Below the pieces are notes generated by a model. The model did not search any database. It was not told where the DNA came from and saw nothing but the letters and a program-made list of their open reading frames with translations. DNA of 64,000 nucleotides from Arthrobacter sp. AQ5-05 (lineage in GTDB: Bacteria; Actinomycetota; Actinomycetes; Actinomycetales; Micrococcaceae): NCBI RefSeq assembly GCF_003287975.1, contig NZ_QMKQ01000022.1, positions 1 through 64,000 of the forward strand, read 5' to 3'. The position numbers and the translations under genes were made by a program. Of this stretch, positions 29,436 to 38,443 are shown one piece after another. How positions within the stretch are numbered: position 1 is the stretch's first letter; each line of letters begins with the position of its first letter.

Positions 29436-30618
29436 ATGTCTATATTAGTATTGAACTGCGGTTCGTCGACGCTAAAGGTCCAGCTGCGTGAGGTTGATAT
29501 TTCACGCGACGCCGACGTCATCGTGAATGCGGACTCGTTGTTCGAAGAGCTGGTCGATATTTCGCCACTAGCTTCGCCACCAGACGGCGTTTCTGAAATT
29601 TCCAGGACGGTGAAAACTCTTTTCACGAAGATGCAAACTTTATTGGTGTCCCACCCCGTTGAGGCGATTGGCCACCGGATTGTGCACGGTGGGGAAGAAT
29701 TCTCAGCGCCCACCCTGATCACCGATGAAGTGATCCGGCATCTGGAGACGTTGAACTCAATTGCTCCGCTGCACAATCCACCGGCGCTGGCGGCATTGCA
29801 CGCTTCGATGGACTTGTGGCCGGGAGTACCGCAGGTGGCGGTCTTTGACACGGCGTTTCATCACACGATGCCCGAAGTAGCATGGCGTTATCCGCTGCCC
29901 CAGGAAACCTCGGCCGCTCATGGAATCCGCCGATTCGGATTCCACGGCACCTCCGTCGAGTATGTTGCCGTCGCTACGGCCCGCTTTCTGGAAGTTCCCC
30001 CCCGGGTCACTCAATGCGATTATTGCCCATCTAGGTAATGGCGCCTCGGTGACGGCCATTCAACAGGGCGTTAGCATCGACAATTCCATGGGCATGACTC
30101 CGCTGGAGGGGCTCGTCATGGGTACACGGGCCGGAGACCTCGACCCAGGAATACTGCTTTTCCTGCTCCGCTCCGGTATGGATCCTAGCCAGTTGGAAGG
30201 CTTGTTGGAAAACAATAGCGGGCTTCGGGGTTTGACCGGATCATCGGATATGCGTGATGTTCAACAGTCTGCCGAACGCGGCAACGAGTCGGCACAGCTG
30301 GCGTTGGACATCGCCGCCTACCGACTGGCTAAATATATCGGTGCTTATCACGTAGCGATCGGCGGAGCGCAGTGTTTAGTTTTCACGGCAGGGATCGGTG
30401 AAAATTCGCACCAATTTCGCGCGAATGTTGTGGCCCGACTGGGTGCGTTGGGCGTCTTCGTTGATGAGCTATCCAACATCGCGAAATCGCATGAAACCCG
30501 GATCATCAGCACCACGGATTCGGCTTTCCCGGTGATTGTCGTACCGACTGATGAGGAGCAAGCGATTGCCGAAGCAACAGCAAGAATGCTCTCGTTGTCG
30601 TGGGTTGGAACCGACTAA
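29436..30618 (+). pseudogene. ackA: Acetate kinase broken by a one-base frameshift
   Basis: The frame from ATG 29436 carries the N-terminal half of acetate kinase: LVLNCGSSTLKVQL, GHRIVHGGEEF, APLHNPPAL, VFDTAFHHTMPE and RRFGFHGTSVEYV. At a run of seven C (29997-30003) it shifts and stops at 30038. The second frame continues without loss from PPGSLNAIIAHLGNGASV through MGMTPLEGLVMGTRAGDLDPG and FTAGIGENS to a stop at 30618. A six-C run would restore a normal enzyme of about 393 residues, which would convert acetyl phosphate and ADP to acetate and ATP. All active-site blocks are intact on either side, so this is either a recent mutation, a phase-variable tract, or a sequencing error. Confidence 0.93.
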
Positions 30619-31300
30619 TATCTTCGGTCGCGCGCTGAACACTGGTTCAGCTAAACCGGCTTTGTGGACGCGAGCTTTCGAGCCAAGGTACCAAACGGAT
30701 AAGCCAGTAAAGATTTTCAGGAACTTTAGGGAAAACCCCCGAAAAGGACTTGCGAAAAAGATAGGGCGCGCAAAACAGAAAGTGAACAGCTACCATCAAC
30801 ATGACGAAGCCGCTACGTCTCACATACGGTTTATCCGGGGAGCCCAAGCGGTCGGGATGACACTGGAGACGTAAAAAGTATCCTTGTCATTCGTGGGGAC
30901 GGAATAGTGCACTGTGCGCATGTCACTGCCCTGCTTGTCGGGACATTCGGAGACGTCCGTGTCCGGCAAAGGGAACTAGCGTTCATGGAAACCGAACCGC
31001 AAAATATTATTGATACGAGTTGAGACCTCGACCCAGCCGACTGCACGGCAAAATCCGTCTGCCAGATCATCCCGACTCACATCCATCGGCCCCGCCCGAG
31101 GGATGTGAGTGTTGATAGCACCTCTCGCATTTAGTCATAGCGTCACGAAAGATTCTAGCTTTCCAAGGCACCCGCCGAACACGACCAAGCTACTGAACCT
31201 GAGACAAAACAACGCCACTCCATGACCAATTCCAGTATCTTGGTTGCTATCATTCCATAGCCAAGCTGATCGGACTCGGCGCTCTTGCGTTGTTGAGTAC
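30619..31300. other. Intergenic stretch, no gene recognised
   Basis: Only short frames. A plus frame around 30880-31010 (ILVIRGDGIVHCAHVTALLVGTF) is protein-like and could be a decayed gene, but no start, ribosome site or family match supports it. Confidence 0.4.
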
Positions 31301-32800
31301 TCAGGTCCAGCTCACGGGGCGTGTTGTGCGATGGTAGGTAAAAACCACGGCCACGAGGAGTGCAACGAACCATCCCAACCCGACAAGGACCGGCACTACT
31401 TCGTCGAAATTTCGGGTAAACGCCTCGTCGATGAGGACCTGCGATCCGCCGTATCCGGGTAGCAAACGAGACCAAAAAACCGGTTCCGACTGCAACATCG
31501 GATTCTGGATAATGCCGATGTCCAGGAACGCGATGAGGAAGGCGACAAACACTCCGCTAACGGATCCGAAGATCGGTCCGAGAAGCGCCCCGATGAGACC
31601 ATAGGTCAGCCCGAGGAGAATGTTGGCGCCGGCATAACCTGCCCCCTGGACCGGGCTGAAGACCAGTGCGCTGGTGGTTAGGGCCACCCCGGTTGCGACG
31701 AGGACAGAAACGGTCAGGACCCCTAGCCGAGCCGACAGCAGTGCGCTGGTTTTCATTCCAACCAGAGCCGCCCTCCGGTCGCCATCCCGACTCTGAAGCA
31801 CACCAAAAAGGCCAATGAGCGCCGCGAGTGACGCGACGGCGACAGGTGCCATCGTCGCTCCGTGCAGATCGATAAGAGACAGTACGCGGGTGACGCTTTC
31901 CCCGTTCTCACGCAAGACTATCGAGATAGGTTTGTCCGGGGTGATGACATAGACGCCGAGAATGAACACCACAGGCACGACCACGAGAAGGGCCCACAGC
32001 GTGGGATTGCGGCGAGTCTCCCTCCAAGCAGCGCGCAAGGCGGCGGGAGTTTGGGAACGGAACGATCCCGCTTCTGGCAGATGAATGTGCCGATGGCCAG
32101 TGCGAGTACGGGCGATGATGAGAGCCCAGGCTGCGCCGACCGCGGACGCGGTCCAGATCAGCGACCAGCCGAGCTCACCGACAGGACCGCTGTGCCCCGA
32201 TGGCAGATCTATCATCCACAAGGTGACGTAGTAAGTCGGTAAAAGCCGGGTCGCAACGTTGTCGGTGGATCCCATCGCCGGTCCGAAGAATACGTCCACG
32301 ATCCAGGCGAACAAGACGATGACGCTGCCGTTGAGCGGATTGCGCACCATCACCCCGACCGCGGCACCGATGGCGACATAGATTCCAGCGAACATGAGTG
32401 TCCCAGCGAAAGCCCGCCAAGGGTCCTCGACCCCGGTGCGGATGATGAGGGCGATCAGGGCTGCTGTGGCAGCCAATACCGCGAGGCATCCCCCGGTAAC
32501 CAGACGAGCAAGGGAGAGCTGCACCGCTGGGAAGCCCGCGACGACCACTCGTCGATCGGTGCCGCGTGTCTCTGCCATTTGGAAATACATAGCGACACCA
32601 GCAATGAATCCGGCAGCCCACCCTGCGGTCGCCAACTCGACCGCAGGGCCCGCTGGCCCTCCAAACAACTTTGCAAAGGACGCCAGCTGACCGCTCGCAA
32701 CCAGCACGAAAACTATGGGCACCACAACAAGCAAAATCAGGTTGACCGGATTGCGGACATAGTCGTTCAGAAAGCGCTGAATAAACACTAAGGTGGTCAT
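31301..32800 (-). CDS. ABC exporter permease
   Basis: Membrane protein of 499 residues with about twelve hydrophobic segments in two similar halves of six, the form of ABC-2 type permeases that have two fused units. The first half begins FLNDYVRNPVNLILLVVVPIVFVLV, the second FRSQTPAALRAAWRETRRNPTLWALLVVVPVVFILG, so the halves start with the same amphipathic-helix-plus-membrane pattern. Its ATG overlaps the stop codon of the ATPase gene upstream, so the two form one transporter. Substrate unknown; such pairs in actinobacteria often export drugs or lipids. Confidence 0.85.
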   Translation of the reverse strand: MTTLVFIQRFLNDYVRNPVNLILLVVVPIVFVLVASGQLASFAKLFGGPAGPAVELATAGWAAGFIAGVAMYFQMAETRGTDRRVVVAGFPAVQLSLARLVTGGCLAVLAATAALIALIIRTGVEDPWRAFAGTLMFAGIYVAIGAAVGVMVRNPLNGSVIVLFAWIVDVFFGPAMGSTDNVATRLLPTYYVTLWMIDLPSGHSGPVGELGWSLIWTASAVGAAWALIIARTRTGHRHIHLPEAGSFRSQTPAALRAAWRETRRNPTLWALLVVVPVVFILGVYVITPDKPISIVLRENGESVTRVLSLIDLHGATMAPVAVASLAALIGLFGVLQSRDGDRRAALVGMKTSALLSARLGVLTVSVLVATGVALTTSALVFSPVQGAGYAGANILLGLTYGLIGALLGPIFGSVSGVFVAFLIAFLDIGIIQNPMLQSEPVFWSRLLPGYGGSQVLIDEAFTRNFDEVVPVLVGLGWFVALLVAVVFTYHRTTRPVSWT

Positions 32801-33495
32801 CGCGCGACCACGCCTCCATCACGGATGTCGAGGATACGATCAAAACGGTCCTCATCGACCACAATGTGACTGATGATCAGTACCGTCCGCCCGGCAGCGC
32901 GACGCCCCGCGACGAGAATCCAAAATTTCTGATAGGTATCCCAGTCGAAGCCTGCCGAGGGTTCGTCGAGGAGGAGCACATCGGGGTCCGCGAGCAGAGC
33001 CAGACCGAGGTTGAGCTTGGCCAGTGTTCCTCCTGATAGCTGATCGGCACGAGTGCGCGCGTATCGTTTGAATCCCAGCTCTTCGTAGATCAACTCTCGT
33101 GATCCTGCCATTGCGTGTCCGGTCATTCCACAGGCTCTGCCGAACAGGTCGAAGTGCTCATCGCACGTCAATCGTTCGTAGACCAGTGGCGTCTGCGGGC
33201 AATAGCCCAGCCGACCGCCGCGGGAAATTGTTCCCTGGTCGGCGCGCATTTCACCAACCAGGATTTTCATTAGAGTCGATTTACCGGAGCCATTCTCGCC
33301 TGTAAGGCCCACCACCTCGCCACGAAACAAGGCCAGATCGACACCGGAGAGGACATCACGGGTCCGGCCGAAGAGCCAAGGCCCACGTCGATACGACTTC
33401 GTGACACCCGAGGCCTGGAGCACCGGATCTTCACCCCGGATGGCACTCTGAAACCTTCCGCCGTGCTGAACATGTTCGCCGTGTCCGTGGCCCAT
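32797..33495 (-). CDS. ABC exporter ATP-binding subunit
   Basis: ATPase of about 232 residues. Walker A is GENGSGKST, signature motif LSGGTLAKLN, Walker B VLLLDEPSAG, and H-loop ISHIV. The first ~15 residues are His-rich (MGHGHGEHVQHGG), unusual for this family and possibly metal-binding. ATG 33495 is preferred; the frame extends 17 codons further to a TTG at 33546. It overlaps the downstream permease by four bases (ATGA). It energises transport by the permease. Confidence 0.9.
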   Translation of the reverse strand: MGHGHGEHVQHGGRFQSAIRGEDPVLQASGVTKSYRRGPWLFGRTRDVLSGVDLALFRGEVVGLTGENGSGKSTLMKILVGEMRADQGTISRGGRLGYCPQTPLVYERLTCDEHFDLFGRACGMTGHAMAGSRELIYEELGFKRYARTRADQLSGGTLAKLNLGLALLADPDVLLLDEPSAGFDWDTYQKFWILVAGRRAAGRTVLIISHIVVDEDRFDRILDIRDGGVVAR

Positions 33496-34180
33496 TTTCC
33501 ACCCGCTTCTTCCTCTGATGGTAGGCGTCGCGCCAAACGGGGGCAAGCAAGTCCTATCGTCGGTTAAGGCTTACGTTTCGTTGGTGGCATGAGCTTCGCG
33601 GCAGAATCAACGTCACTCTCGAGAGACCGTGGAGTCGCGCGCCTACCCATAACTGCCCACAACTTATTTCTCATCCAAAGCAAATCCTTTCGGTGTGAGC
33701 CTCGCCCCGCTAAACAGCCCCAATCCCAAAATGCGGATCACCTGACGCCTACGGGAGTTCCTGCCTTTTTCTTTCTGGTGAAAGCATCCGATTCATGCCT
33801 CAGGGCTTTCTGCTCGGGTGACGTGAACGGGCTGTGCATGCCGGCTCTATGGAGGGCCACACTCTCTGCCTACCTGCCAGGATGCACCGGTTCGCCGTCG
33901 GGCAACTCTGAACTCAGCAAACTCGTCAGTTGCTCACACCACCACGCGAAGTGGAGATTTCGCAAGCTGGTACCCGACGGATTGTTAGCGCAACAAAGCC
34001 TGAACCCCCGATTTTGCACTCAGCGGCGCAAGCTTTCGACCCGCTTGTGAGACATTTTGGAATTGCCCCGGAACACCCCTAACAGACACGACGCTAAGAC
34101 CAATACGTTCCGATATGACCACGTGCCGCATTCAGCAACGGAGGCTGTTTGGGTAGATTGCCCGGGGCCAATCACGATGG
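33496..34180. other. Intergenic stretch, no gene recognised
   Basis: A plus frame of 153 codons (33589-34050) has no domain resemblance and an unlikely composition; I treat it as chance. No repeats or operators stood out. Confidence 0.45.
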
Positions 34181-34181
34181 A

Positions 34182-34430
34182 TTATTGTTTTTCCCGGGAA
34201 ACGTCGTCAGTAGTTTCAGATACTGACACCAGTGGCTCATTCGGCGTTCTCCACGTGGCGAACGCCAAGACCATTCCGAGCAGTCCGATACCGACGAGCA
34301 CCACCGCTGTCAGGGGCAGCCCAAATGCCGCACCTAGGGCGCCTGCCAACGGGTAGGTCACCAGGAACATAGGTGCGAGAGGGAAAACTGAGCGGCAAAA
34401 ATCCCAGATCGAATTTGAGGATCACTGTTG
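34182..34430 (-). pseudogene. C-terminal remnant of an MFS transporter
   Basis: The minus frame reads MFLVTYPLAGALGAAFGLPLTAVVLVGIGLLGMVLAFATW and ends at a charged tail, matching the last two membrane segments of major-facilitator transporters (...WLvTYplAGwLGaa.Gl...). Upstream the frame is broken and no N-terminal part exists. Confidence 0.45.
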
Positions 34431-34497
34431 CGCTGCGACAAACGGGAAGAAGAAGTCAAGATCGTGGATGCCATGTGATCACCTTCGATCAATAGGA

Positions 34498-34941
34498 TTA
34501 AGCCTGGTTGCTGACAACCAACGTGACGTCGAAGAAATCGAAATATCCTGAGTATCCCGTTCTCAGTCTCGTGGTGATGCCTAACCGCATAGGCGGATAG
34601 CCGGTCTGCAACGCACAGATGATCGCAGTTCTTTCCTCTTCAGTGGCGTGAGGAAGAGCCTCCCCCACACCGTTGGTGATCTGAACAAAGCACAGCAATA
34701 ACCCCCGCCGCTCAGTCGCCCGTGCGTTGTACCCTCGTTGATAACCTTCCAAAATAGGCCGCACCACCTCCACCCCATAGGAACGGTAGGCCTGAAGCAC
34801 CAGATCTCCGGTGTCATACCCGGGATGGTGTGCATTGCTTTGGGGAACTACGACAATTTTGGCACTCAACCCATGTAAACGATCCGCCGCATATTCCCCA
34901 AGTTCCCCAGCTAGCACCATGAGCTCATTGATCGAACTCAC
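34498..34941 (-). CDS. Hypothetical protein beside the cyclodeaminase-like gene
   Basis: A 147-residue protein I do not recognise. It is soluble, without membrane segments. Features include LMVLAGELGEYAADRLHGLSAKIVVV, a stretch of GYDTGDLVLQAYRSYG, and a C-terminal part with YPPMRLGITTRLRTGYSGYFDFFDVTLVV, suggesting an alpha/beta fold. GTG 34941 with AGGAAGGAC upstream on the minus strand is preferred over the longer frame to 34995. It lies about 95 bases downstream of the cyclodeaminase-like gene in the same direction and may be cotranscribed. Confidence 0.65.
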   Translation of the reverse strand: MSSINELMVLAGELGEYAADRLHGLSAKIVVVPQSNAHHPGYDTGDLVLQAYRSYGVEVVRPILEGYQRGYNARATERRGLLLCFVQITNGVGEALPHATEEERTAIICALQTGYPPMRLGITTRLRTGYSGYFDFFDVTLVVSNQA

Positions 34942-35035
34942 TTCAGTGTCCTTCCTGTAGGTCGGCGACTCCCTACGTCTCAAGCTCCAGTCCACCTGAA
35001 ACTAAACACTTCAGAGGCGGAAAACGGGCATTGTT

Positions 35036-35698
35036 CTAAGACCTATCATCCGTGGGTGCCGCCTTGGGATCAAGGCCTGCCATGAGACCATCTATCCGTT
35101 CAATGCCCGCATGTAGTTTTCCTACCATGGACCAGAGAACTGGATGTTGTTCGTGAATCTCCTCCATCGATTTCCCTGCGGCGGTGAGCGTTGAAAGGTC
35201 AAAACTGACATTGGTGCGTGCCCCTGCCAGCGTGGATCGCAAGGCACCGAATCCAACGACGACATCGGCAATGAGCGCCCGGTTTCCATAGGTGGAAAGC
35301 CATGCCAAGTCTTCGATGGCTTCGAGCGCTCGCTGGCCCAGAACAGCGGAGGCCTTAGCCGCCTCCACCGATGCCTCGGATATTGCAGAATCTCGGGCTG
35401 AACTCGGGTTCATCCGAAAGGCGGCACCAAACGCTTTGGACGCCGCTGCATCTTCATCAGCCAATCGCAATGCTTCGTGGCGCAGTGCATGGGCTCGTGG
35501 GAGGATGAGGCTAAGTTCCAGGCTCTGATCTTCGGAGGTTTGGGTATAACCGGCAACCATTGATGTCAAAGAAGCGGCGACGGCAAGCATCAAACCTGCG
35601 CCGGCACCACCGCCCGGCGAGCCTGTGGACTGGGCCAGAGCCCACGTCCATTCTTCAACAGTCGTGTTCTGCGTCGTGATTTCCACAGTGTCACCCAT
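35036..35698 (-). CDS. Cyclodeaminase/cyclohydrolase-family protein (FTCD C-terminal type)
   Basis: An all-helical protein of 220 residues related to formiminotetrahydrofolate cyclodeaminase and methenyl-THF cyclohydrolase. The family N-terminal block is present: AQSTGSPGGGAGAGLMLAVAASLTSMVA (the S-x2-GGGS/A turn), followed by long helices rich in Ala, and DVVVGFGALRSTLAGARTNV, the conserved D-x4-A-x-A-x2-N end. Such stand-alone proteins act in one-carbon folate metabolism, but no folate or histidine genes lie nearby. Starts at ATG 35698. Confidence 0.8.
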   Translation of the reverse strand: MGDTVEITTQNTTVEEWTWALAQSTGSPGGGAGAGLMLAVAASLTSMVAGYTQTSEDQSLELSLILPRAHALRHEALRLADEDAAASKAFGAAFRMNPSSARDSAISEASVEAAKASAVLGQRALEAIEDLAWLSTYGNRALIADVVVGFGALRSTLAGARTNVSFDLSTLTAAGKSMEEIHEQHPVLWSMVGKLHAGIERIDGLMAGLDPKAAPTDDRS

Positions 35699-35842
35699 GA
35701 CACATAGTGTGTCCTAAAAAGCTACGTTTAGCTTTGAATTTGCAGTGTGGGCTACGAAACAGAATTCGTCGTAGAGAATTCGATGCCGCGGAGCGCCGAT
35801 TGTGCCTCCAACTACGGATATTACTGTGCTTGGTGTCAGCAA

Positions 35843-36427
35843 CTACACGGTGGACCGTTCCGCTCGACGCAGATACTGATACACCGTTTCCCGACTCAAA
35901 CCGTACTCCCGTGCCAGCTGGGTCTTGGGAACGCCCGCCAAAGCACTGGCAACCAACTCACTGACCTGCTCAGGACTCAGCGAACGCTTTCGCCCCTTAT
36001 AAACCCCACGCGTTTTGGCCAAGGCGATCCCTTCGCGCTGACGTTCCTTAATGAGGGAGCGTTCAAATTCTGCGAAGGCCCCCATGACCGAGAGCATCAG
36101 GTTCGCCATCGGAGAGTCCTCCCCCGTGAACACCAACCCCTCCTTGAGGAACTCCACCCGGGCACCCTTGCCGGTCAGTTTTTGCACCACCGAGCGAAGG
36201 TCATCCAAGTTCCTGGCTAAGCGATCCATGGAATGCACCATCACGGTATCCCCTGCACGCGCGAACCTGATCAACTCATCAAGCTTCGGACGCTTCGTAT
36301 CCTTGCCCGAAGCATGGTCGGTGAAGACCTGGTCCAGACTCTGGCCTTCGAGCTGGCGTTGCTCATTTTGATCCAACGTACTGACCCGAACGTACCCAAT
36401 TCGCTGCCCTGCCACTGGCTCCCCCAC
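35843..36427 (-). CDS. Serine recombinase (resolvase/invertase)
   Basis: A 194-residue small serine recombinase. The catalytic domain begins QRIGYVRVSTLDQNEQRQL (nucleophile Ser16 from the GTG start), followed by VHSMDRLARNLDDL and FAEFERSLIKERQREGI. The C-terminal HTH is VPKTQLAREYGLSRETVYQYL. It is clearly different from the resolvase at 234. No transposase is next to it, so it may be the remnant of another Tn3-like element or belong to the adjoining integrated element. Confidence 0.92.
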   Translation of the reverse strand: MGEPVAGQRIGYVRVSTLDQNEQRQLEGQSLDQVFTDHASGKDTKRPKLDELIRFARAGDTVMVHSMDRLARNLDDLRSVVQKLTGKGARVEFLKEGLVFTGEDSPMANLMLSVMGAFAEFERSLIKERQREGIALAKTRGVYKGRKRSLSPEQVSELVASALAGVPKTQLAREYGLSRETVYQYLRRAERSTV

Positions 36428-36936
36428 AACTTAGAAAATCCTGCTCATTGTCAGGTTAGATTCTAAGAGTTCGTCCGAGAGGTGTCCATAAATAATAATA
36501 TGAACCCTACTTTGACATCATTCGAGATGCTCGTCTGACGTCTAGTTGGGGTATACCCCAAGCAGACACCGGGACGCAGCGCGCTGCGCCACGCTGGGAC
36601 ACATAACCACGGAACGCACCGAACTCTTCTAGGCGGCACGTTCAACTGTCCACCACGCGATCGCCTGGGCGACGTCACCGGATAGATCCGCAAAAGTTGA
36701 ACTTTCGCCGGGGCATGAACGACGAAAGGCTGTTAGCGTGAATTTCCGTATGGATTCTTGTTATAAACGCAATTTCATCTGATGTTCTATTGCGGGCACT
36801 TTGAACATTCCGAGATCTTTCGCCATTGGGTCAGGTCAGAGGCGTGGCCCGGTGCGGGGTTTTCTTGGACGAGCCAGCCCGGCGGGGTTCGTGTGAGGCC
36901 ATGGAAATTCGTTTGACCTGAACCCTTGCAATCGAT
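36428..36936. other. Intergenic stretch before the integrase cassette
   Basis: No gene recognised. A loose copy of the inverted-repeat arm (TTTCATCTGATGTTCT) occurs at 36773-36788, about 160 bases before the perfect copy. No tRNA gene, a common integration target, is visible. Confidence 0.45.
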
Positions 36937-36971
36937 TTACATCTGATGAAGGATACATTCATCAGATGTAA
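36937..36971. repeat. Perfect 14-7-14 inverted repeat, probable recombination core site
   Basis: TTACATCTGATGAA (36937-36950) and TTCATCAGATGTAA (36958-36971) are exact reverse complements separated by the 7-base GGATACA. Inverted arms of 11-14 bases around a 6-8 base centre are the architecture of tyrosine-recombinase crossover sites. It lies 21 bases before the integrase start, so it could be the attachment site or an autoregulatory operator of the cassette. Confidence 0.7.
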
Positions 36972-36992
36972 GCAGCGAAGGGGTAGTTTTTG

Positions 36993-38114
36993 ATGGTCGG
37001 AAACGGCTCCGAGCCCGGGGCGGTGGGACTGCATCTGCTCGGCGACCTGCCGCTGCTGCGGCCGGAGGAACAGGTCTTCACCGCCATGCTCGACGGTTGG
37101 CGCAACCAGCAGCTGGCGCGGAACCTGGCGTTCTCCACGATCGAGGGCCGCGAGAACGCTGTGCGGTCATTCACCCACCACGCCGATGCCTTTCCCTGGA
37201 CCTGGACACCGCAAATGGTTGATGAGTGGATGGGTGATCTGCGTTCGGTCCGGAACCTGCGTCGCTCCACGTTGCGGAACTACCAAGGCACCGTCCGTTC
37301 CTTCTGCACGTTCATTACCGATCCCGCCTATGGCTGGGCCACCGTCTGCCAGGAACGCTTCGGAACCCACCCGATCCAGGTAATCCACGAGTGGAACGCC
37401 GCCGTGCATGCCCAGGAAGCCGAGGCTGGACCGGCAAAGCGTGCCTTCACCCGTGATGAACTGCAGGCGTTCTTCGACCATGCCGATGAACAGGTGGGCC
37501 GGGTGCGCGGGCAGGGACGCAAGGGCTGGCTGCCGGCATTCCGTGACGCAATGCTCTTCAAGACCGCCTACGCCTTCGGACTGCGCCGCAACGAGACGAG
37601 GATGCTTGATGTTGTGGACTTTGGCCGCAATCCCCGGGGCCCTGAGTTCGGGGAATACGGTGTCCTCTACGTCCGCCACGGCAAGGCAAACAAAGGCTCT
37701 CCGCCCAAGCGCCGCAGCGTGCTGACGGTCTTCGACTGGTCAGCGGAGATCCTGCAGCAATGGAATGAAGAGGTCCGTCCGATGTTCCCAACGGCCACGT
37801 CCGGGGCTCTATGGCCCTCGGAACGCTCCGCACGCGTGGGTTTCACCCAGATGAACACCCGCTTCGGCGCCTATCGTGACAGCCTTGGTCTGGACCAGGG
37901 GCTGGACTTCCATTCCTTTCGACGCTCCTACGTCACGCACCTGATCGAGGGCGGCTGGGACGCGCGGTTCGTCCAGGAACAGGTCGGTCACGAACACGCA
38001 TCCACCACCTCGATCTACACCTGTGTCTCTTCCGACTTCCGCACCAGGACGCTGCGCCGCGCCCTGGACACCGCCGTTGCTGCCGCCCTGCCGCCTGAAA
38101 GGAAACCACAATGA
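36993..38114 (+). CDS. Tyrosine-type site-specific integrase
   Basis: Integrase of 373 residues. Catalytic residues: Arg near 198 (FGLRRNETRML), His307 and Arg310 in HSFRRSYVTHL, a distal His in GHEHASTT, and the nucleophile Tyr342 in SIYTCVSSDFR. The N-terminal ~120 residues form a SAM-like DNA-binding domain (REQ.. then ENAVRSFTHHADAFPW). ATG 36993 is used; a TTG precedes it by one codon. It overlaps the following HTH gene by four bases (ATGA), the first of three coupled genes. Confidence 0.93.
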   Translation: MVGNGSEPGAVGLHLLGDLPLLRPEEQVFTAMLDGWRNQQLARNLAFSTIEGRENAVRSFTHHADAFPWTWTPQMVDEWMGDLRSVRNLRRSTLRNYQGTVRSFCTFITDPAYGWATVCQERFGTHPIQVIHEWNAAVHAQEAEAGPAKRAFTRDELQAFFDHADEQVGRVRGQGRKGWLPAFRDAMLFKTAYAFGLRRNETRMLDVVDFGRNPRGPEFGEYGVLYVRHGKANKGSPPKRRSVLTVFDWSAEILQQWNEEVRPMFPTATSGALWPSERSARVGFTQMNTRFGAYRDSLGLDQGLDFHSFRRSYVTHLIEGGWDARFVQEQVGHEHASTTSIYTCVSSDFRTRTLRRALDTAVAAALPPERKPQ

Positions 38115-38443
38115 AACGCCACGTCAGCTACCAGTGGAGGCTCCGGGAGGTCATGGCCACCCGCGGAATATTCACCGCCACCGACCTATCCCCGCTGCTG
38201 CTCCAACGCGGCATCGAGCTGTCCTCGGTGCAGGTCTGGCGGCTGGTCACCCAGATCCCCGAGCGGCTCTCCCTCCCGGTCCTCGCCGCGCTCTGCGACA
38301 TCCTGGAAGTGACCCCCGCCGAGCTGATCGCCACCCGGGCAGAGGCCGTGGCCCCACGCCGCACCGCCACCGCTGGCGCCGAAGTCGTGGACCTTGCCGC
38401 CACCATCCGACCCAAGCGCGCCAGGATCACCCCCGAGTCGTGA
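38111..38443 (+). CDS. XRE-like helix-turn-helix protein of the integrase cassette
   Basis: A 110-residue DNA-binding protein. The domain LREVMATRGIFTATDLSPLLLQRGIELSSVQVWRLVT is a helix-turn-helix, followed by LSLPVLAALCDILEVTPAELI, the C-terminal half of an XRE/lambda-repressor type fold. It may regulate the cassette or act as an excision factor. It overlaps the integrase by four bases and the next gene by four (GTGA), so all three are translationally coupled. Confidence 0.85.
   Translation: MKRHVSYQWRLREVMATRGIFTATDLSPLLLQRGIELSSVQVWRLVTQIPERLSLPVLAALCDILEVTPAELIATRAEAVAPRRTATAGAEVVDLAATIRPKRARITPES

Noticed and set aside
33589..34050. 153-codon plus-strand frame
   Set aside because: Cys/Ser/Arg-rich chance composition, no start signal and no family resemblance.
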